A DNA stretch of 9,653 nucleotides, taken from Sphingomonas sp. (GTDB lineage Bacteria; Pseudomonadota; Alphaproteobacteria; Sphingomonadales; Sphingomonadaceae). The notes under the pieces were generated by a model. The model was not told where the DNA came from, did not search any database, and was given only the letters and a program-made list of their open reading frames with translations. The position numbers and the translations under genes are program-made. Each line of letters starts with the position of its first letter. Position 1 is the first letter of the stretch. Positions 6,601 through 9,653 of this stretch are shown in pieces. The stretch lies in assembly GCA_019247755.1 (NCBI GenBank), contig JAFBAM010000320.1:1-9653 (forward strand), given 5' to 3'.

Positions 6601-7795
6601 TGCCGCCTACCCTCTCCAGCTTGAAAGCGCCGATGGTGACGTCGACTTGCTGGGAAATCTCGCCTGAAGCGCCGGCAAGCCTGAGCCATTGTGCTGGGCA
6701 ACCCTTGGGAACCTTGAAGGTCCAGCCTTTCGCCGCGGCGTCCAGCGTCACCGAGGAAATTGGGGCTGATGCCTTGTCGCACCAAAGGGACCAGTTGAGC
6801 GACCGTGAGCGGACTGGATCGCCGCTAACCTGCATCGAAATCCGATAGGTGCCTGTCCCGAGCAACAGGAGTTGAGTTGCAAGAAAGCCGTCCTGCTGGC
6901 CGTAAAAGACCAGGTGCAGCCTGCCACCAGCCTGCCGCTCCGCCATGCCCACCGTTGATGAAGTCAGTGCCCAGTTGAACGGTGGCGGGGAGCTCTTGTC
7001 GCTGAATCGGGCATCGTGGATCAGCTGAGGCCTAGGGTTGCCCGTGAATCGGGTCCAGACTGCGACCGCCCTGAAATAATCTCCAGCACCGACAAGCGTA
7101 TTGAGGAGCGGGGGAAGCCAGGAAGCTTGGCCGGGTTTCGTGCGAGGGTCTGTCAGAGCCAGTACAGCAGGAACGGTCGCTAGACTCGATGCGAGCGTTG
7201 CCAGCGCGGGCTCGGCAAGGTTTGGGTTCGCACGAAACATGGCCTTAAGCGCAGGCCAGTACGCAGGATTTCTGGCGTAAGCGGCGAGATAGGGACTGAT
7301 GGCCGTCGCGCCCTTTGGAGAAAGCCGGGCCAGAGCCGCAACCTCCAACAAACCGCGCGTGTTGTCGCCTGTTCGGAAATAGCGGTCAGCGAGAAAATAG
7401 GCCGCGGCTTGCGAGCGTGGATCGCGCCATTGCGCTGCTTCGAATGCCAGCTGGGCGGCTTTCCCGTCTCCTGCGATCTGACCCTGGACCCCGCGCACCA
7501 AGTAAGGCTCGGAGGCCAGCGGCTCCTTGGTCGCAGCATCGGTCATCATAACGAATGTCGAGGTCGGTACTGGCTTATTGTCGTGTGCCGACTGCGCGAT
7601 ACTCGTCATGGCAACCGAGATCTCGCTTTGCGGATGGCCAGCCCAAAACGCCGATGGTCGGGGCGGCACCATGGAAACGGCGCTTTCGAACTCGGCGTTT
7701 CTAACGACCTGCGCGCCCGCCAGAATCGCAGCCGCGCCAACAGTGATCGCCCGCACGATCATGATTTCGCGCGATCTCTCAGGTTCAGGCGTCAC
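6593..7795 (-). CDS. Membrane-anchored repeat protein of the exopolysaccharide operon, function unknown
   Basis: About 400 residues in three parts. The N-terminus has a single hydrophobic segment 'AITVGAAAILAGAQVV', an inner-membrane anchor or uncleaved signal. The middle (about 90-230) is an Ala/Leu-rich helical region with TPR-like pairs ('AAQLAFEAAQWRDPRSQAAAYFLADRYFRTGD'-like spacing). The last ~110 residues are beta-rich with 'TYRISMQVSGD', 'LNWSLWC' and 'QWLRLAG', resembling a carbohydrate-binding beta-sandwich; two cysteines could form a disulfide. It sits between Wzc and the polymerase, so a periplasmic role in chain handling is likely. GTG 7795 overlaps the Wzc stop by 11 bases (GTGACGCCTGA); ATG 7762 starts right at the anchor and is an equally good choice. 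The frame is open to GTG 7834. I do not know a gene name. Confidence 0.7.
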   Translation of the reverse strand: MTPEPERSREIMIVRAITVGAAAILAGAQVVRNAEFESAVSMVPPRPSAFWAGHPQSEISVAMTSIAQSAHDNKPVPTSTFVMMTDAATKEPLASEPYLVRGVQGQIAGDGKAAQLAFEAAQWRDPRSQAAAYFLADRYFRTGDNTRGLLEVAALARLSPKGATAISPYLAAYARNPAYWPALKAMFRANPNLAEPALATLASSLATVPAVLALTDPRTKPGQASWLPPLLNTLVGAGDYFRAVAVWTRFTGNPRPQLIHDARFSDKSSPPPFNWALTSSTVGMAERQAGGRLHLVFYGQQDGFLATQLLLLGTGTYRISMQVSGDPVRSRSLNWSLWCDKASAPISSVTLDAAAKGWTFKVPKGCPAQWLRLAGASGEISQQVDVTIGAFKLERVGGNA

Positions 7796-9653
7796 TCTCC
7801 GCAAAGGTATCGCTGCTGCCACTGTCGTCCCCACGGGGGATCATCAGGATTTCCGTCTTTTTGAGGCGGCCCTTCGCACCATAGCCATAACCGTAGCCAT
7901 AACCGTAGCTGCCATAGCCGCTCCCACCCTCGACAGACTTGGTCAGGGTCGCTCCAAGAATGCGCGTGCCCGTCGCCTCAAGCCGGTTGAGTGCTTCTAT
8001 GGCAGCACGGGTGCGGGTCTTCCCGCTTTCGATGACGAACAAGGTGCTTCCGGCAGCAGAAGCAAGCAGCGGCGCGTCTGCGAGCCCCAGGCTTGGCGGG
8101 CCATCGATGATAACGAGGTCGAAACTGTCGCGGACTTCAGTGATTATCTTGCGGATCCGCCCGGTAGAGAGAAGATCGGCTGGGTTTGGCGGCAACGGGC
8201 CGCTTGGGAGGAGCCATAAGTTGCGGTGCTGGGTCTCCGCGATGTGGTCCTGAACTCTGTCATCTGTCGTCAGCAATTTGCTCAGGCCGATGCGGTCATT
8301 CGCAGATTTGAACGCAGGCTTACGAAGATCGCTATCGATCAAGAGAACACGCCGATCGCGGCGTGCAAAGTTTTGAGCCATTGCCAAGGCCGAAGACGAT
8401 TTGCCTTCGCCAGACTGGGCGCTCGTTACGAGAAGGACCTTTGGCATGCCCTCCTCAGTACTGAACCGCAATGCCGCCACGATCGCCGAATAGGCTTCGG
8501 AAATGATGGAGGTCGGATTCTTGAGGTCCTCCACGAACGAATCCTTCGCAGGGGTCTTCGGCACGATCCCGAGACAGGAAAGCGAAAGCTTTCGCCGGAC
8601 ATCTTCGCGGGTCTTGATAGTGTCATTGAAGAATTCGAGGCCGACTGCCCCCGCAACCCCGGCGAGAACCCCCAAACCCAATCCTAAAAGCAAGTTCAGG
8701 AAAAGATTGGGCTTGAACGGGAAGGTCGGGACTTGCGCCCTATCGACGATCGAGACGGGTGCCATCCCAACGCCACCAGCGACGCCGATCTGCTTGTAGC
8801 GCTGAAGGAGCGCGTCATAGAGGCTGCGATTGGTGTCCACCTCACGCTGCAGGATGTTGTACTGAATGCTGCGGCCGCGAAGATCGAGCACCTGCCCCTT
8901 CAGGCCCGCTACCTTCGCCTGAAGGGATTGCTCCGCCTCAAGGGCACCTCGGTAATCGGCAAGCAAACCGTTAATTCGGCCTGAAGAGGCCTGAGAAACC
9001 TGACTGTTGATCTGCCGCTGTAGCTCACTGATCTGCGATTGCAGGCTCAGCATTTCAGGATGCTCCGGCTTCATGAACTGCCGCTTCTGCTGATAGTCGG
9101 CCTGCAGCTTGGCGAGTTCCTGCCGAAGCGGGAGAACGCTGTTGTTGACGTCGGAGGTCGGGCCCGTCCCAAGCGCCTGCCGGTAGGCACCCTCAGCCGC
9201 TACTCGTCGCGCCGTTGCCGCCGCCAATGCTGTATTGAGCTGAACGAGTGACTCGCCCTGCAATGAATTGGTGTCGCTGCCGGTCGCCTTGCCATCGGGC
9301 CCCACCCCGCCGCCGGTGTTGATGATGCCCTGTTGCTGCGCATAGGCGACTACCGCCTTTTCCGATCGTTCGAGGTCACCGCGCGTCTTGTTGATCTGCC
9401 GCTCAAGGAAGTTTCGGGCATAGGCCGATGCCTCGTAGCGGCGCTGCAACGAAGTATTTATGAAGCTATCAGCGATGCCATTCGCGACCAGCGCTGCGAG
9501 CTGCGGCGACGTTGATTCGTAGGTGAAACTGATCAGCTGGCCCTGATCCGGTGCGGTCACTTTGAGACCGCCGCGTACGATACCCGTAGCGGTTCGCAGG
9601 CGTTGAGACGCGTCGCCATCCTGCGACACAACATCCGGGTTGTTCGCAAGATT
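7785..9653 (-). CDS. Polysaccharide co-polymerase with BY-kinase domain (Wzc/ExoP-like), 5'-partial
   Basis: The frame is open to the window edge (622 visible residues), so the first Wzz segment and first transmembrane helix lie outside. Visible parts in order: the periplasmic coiled-coil region (about 60-290) with GNVR-type 'LQREVDTNRSLYDALLQRYKQIG'-like sequence; the proline motif and second transmembrane helix ('FPFKP' then 'LLLGLGLGVLAGVAGAVG', about 310-340); and the bacterial tyrosine kinase domain. The kinase has Walker A 'SGEGKSS' (Lys418), Walker A' 'LLIDSDLRKP' (D440, D442) and Walker B 'LVIIDGPP' (D517). A tyrosine cluster 'GYGSYGYGYGYGYG' (six Tyr, about 579-591) is followed by an unusual ~27-residue tail ending in acidic residues. 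Wzc-type proteins set chain length and export through autophosphorylation of such clusters. It is upstream of and overlaps the next gene, so it leads this operon segment. Confidence 0.93.
   Translation of the reverse strand, partial: NLANNPDVVSQDGDASQRLRTATGIVRGGLKVTAPDQGQLISFTYESTSPQLAALVANGIADSFINTSLQRRYEASAYARNFLERQINKTRGDLERSEKAVVAYAQQQGIINTGGGVGPDGKATGSDTNSLQGESLVQLNTALAAATARRVAAEGAYRQALGTGPTSDVNNSVLPLRQELAKLQADYQQKRQFMKPEHPEMLSLQSQISELQRQINSQVSQASSGRINGLLADYRGALEAEQSLQAKVAGLKGQVLDLRGRSIQYNILQREVDTNRSLYDALLQRYKQIGVAGGVGMAPVSIVDRAQVPTFPFKPNLFLNLLLGLGLGVLAGVAGAVGLEFFNDTIKTREDVRRKLSLSCLGIVPKTPAKDSFVEDLKNPTSIISEAYSAIVAALRFSTEEGMPKVLLVTSAQSGEGKSSSALAMAQNFARRDRRVLLIDSDLRKPAFKSANDRIGLSKLLTTDDRVQDHIAETQHRNLWLLPSGPLPPNPADLLSTGRIRKIITEVRDSFDLVIIDGPPSLGLADAPLLASAAGSTLFVIESGKTRTRAAIEALNRLEATGTRILGATLTKSVEGGSGYGSYGYGYGYGYGAKGRLKKTEILMIPRGDDSGSSDTFAESDA
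7884..7907. repeat. Perfect 12-base tandem duplication in the Wzc tyrosine cluster
   Basis: Plus-strand GCCATAACCGTA occurs twice back to back (7884-7895 and 7896-7907). On the coding strand each copy encodes Tyr-Gly-Tyr-Gly, so change in copy number would add or remove two tyrosines without a frameshift. Flanking bases (ATA before, GCTGCCATA after) are degenerate versions of the same unit. Confidence 0.8.

Noticed and set aside
7527..8219. 230-residue plus-strand open frame
   Set aside because: Lies opposite the Wzc kinase domain and the following gene, whose motifs are clear; its translation has no recognisable domain and is a typical GC-rich shadow.

Overview
The window looks like a chromosomal stretch from an alphaproteobacterium, most likely a sphingomonad. 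The reasons are GC-rich DNA, free use of GTG and TTG starts, and a lasso-peptide-like gene set lying beside exopolysaccharide genes, an arrangement I associate with that group. No taxonomic marker is present, so this is an inference. No tRNA, rRNA, CRISPR array, insertion sequence or phage gene was seen. Almost every base is coding and gene ends overlap heavily.

Left half (1-4860): a compact RiPP cluster of the lasso-peptide type. It holds the 3' end of a probable methyltransferase (1-324), a 37-residue candidate precursor peptide with a strong ribosome binding site (372-485), and an asparagine-synthetase-like macrolactam synthetase (508-2364), all on the plus strand. On the minus strand are a transglutaminase-fold leader peptidase (B2, 3275-3691) and an HPr-kinase-like peptide kinase (2343-3278), joined by an ATGA overlap. 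A nucleotidyltransferase-family protein (3781-4860, plus) starts divergently from the B2 gene. The working model is as follows. B2 cuts the leader. The synthetase activates an acidic side chain and closes a ring onto the new N-terminus. The kinase phosphorylates the precursor, possibly on its C-terminal serine. The nucleotidyltransferase may add or transfer a further group. No PqqD-like leader-binding protein (B1) is visible, and the core does not follow the usual lasso rules, so the final product may be unusual.

Right half (4857-9653, all minus strand): an exopolysaccharide export and polymerisation operon. In transcription order it contains a Wzc/BY-kinase co-polymerase (5' end outside the window), a membrane-anchored repeat-rich protein with a probable C-terminal beta-sandwich, an O-antigen ligase/polymerase-like membrane protein, and a small three-helix membrane protein. 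The first three genes overlap by 8-11 bases and the fourth follows within a few bases, so they are probably co-transcribed and translationally coupled. The two halves meet tail to tail, with both stop codons packed into one CTAG tetranucleotide at 4857-4860.

The main point of interest is the unannotated small precursor gene and the non-canonical lasso-like machinery around it.
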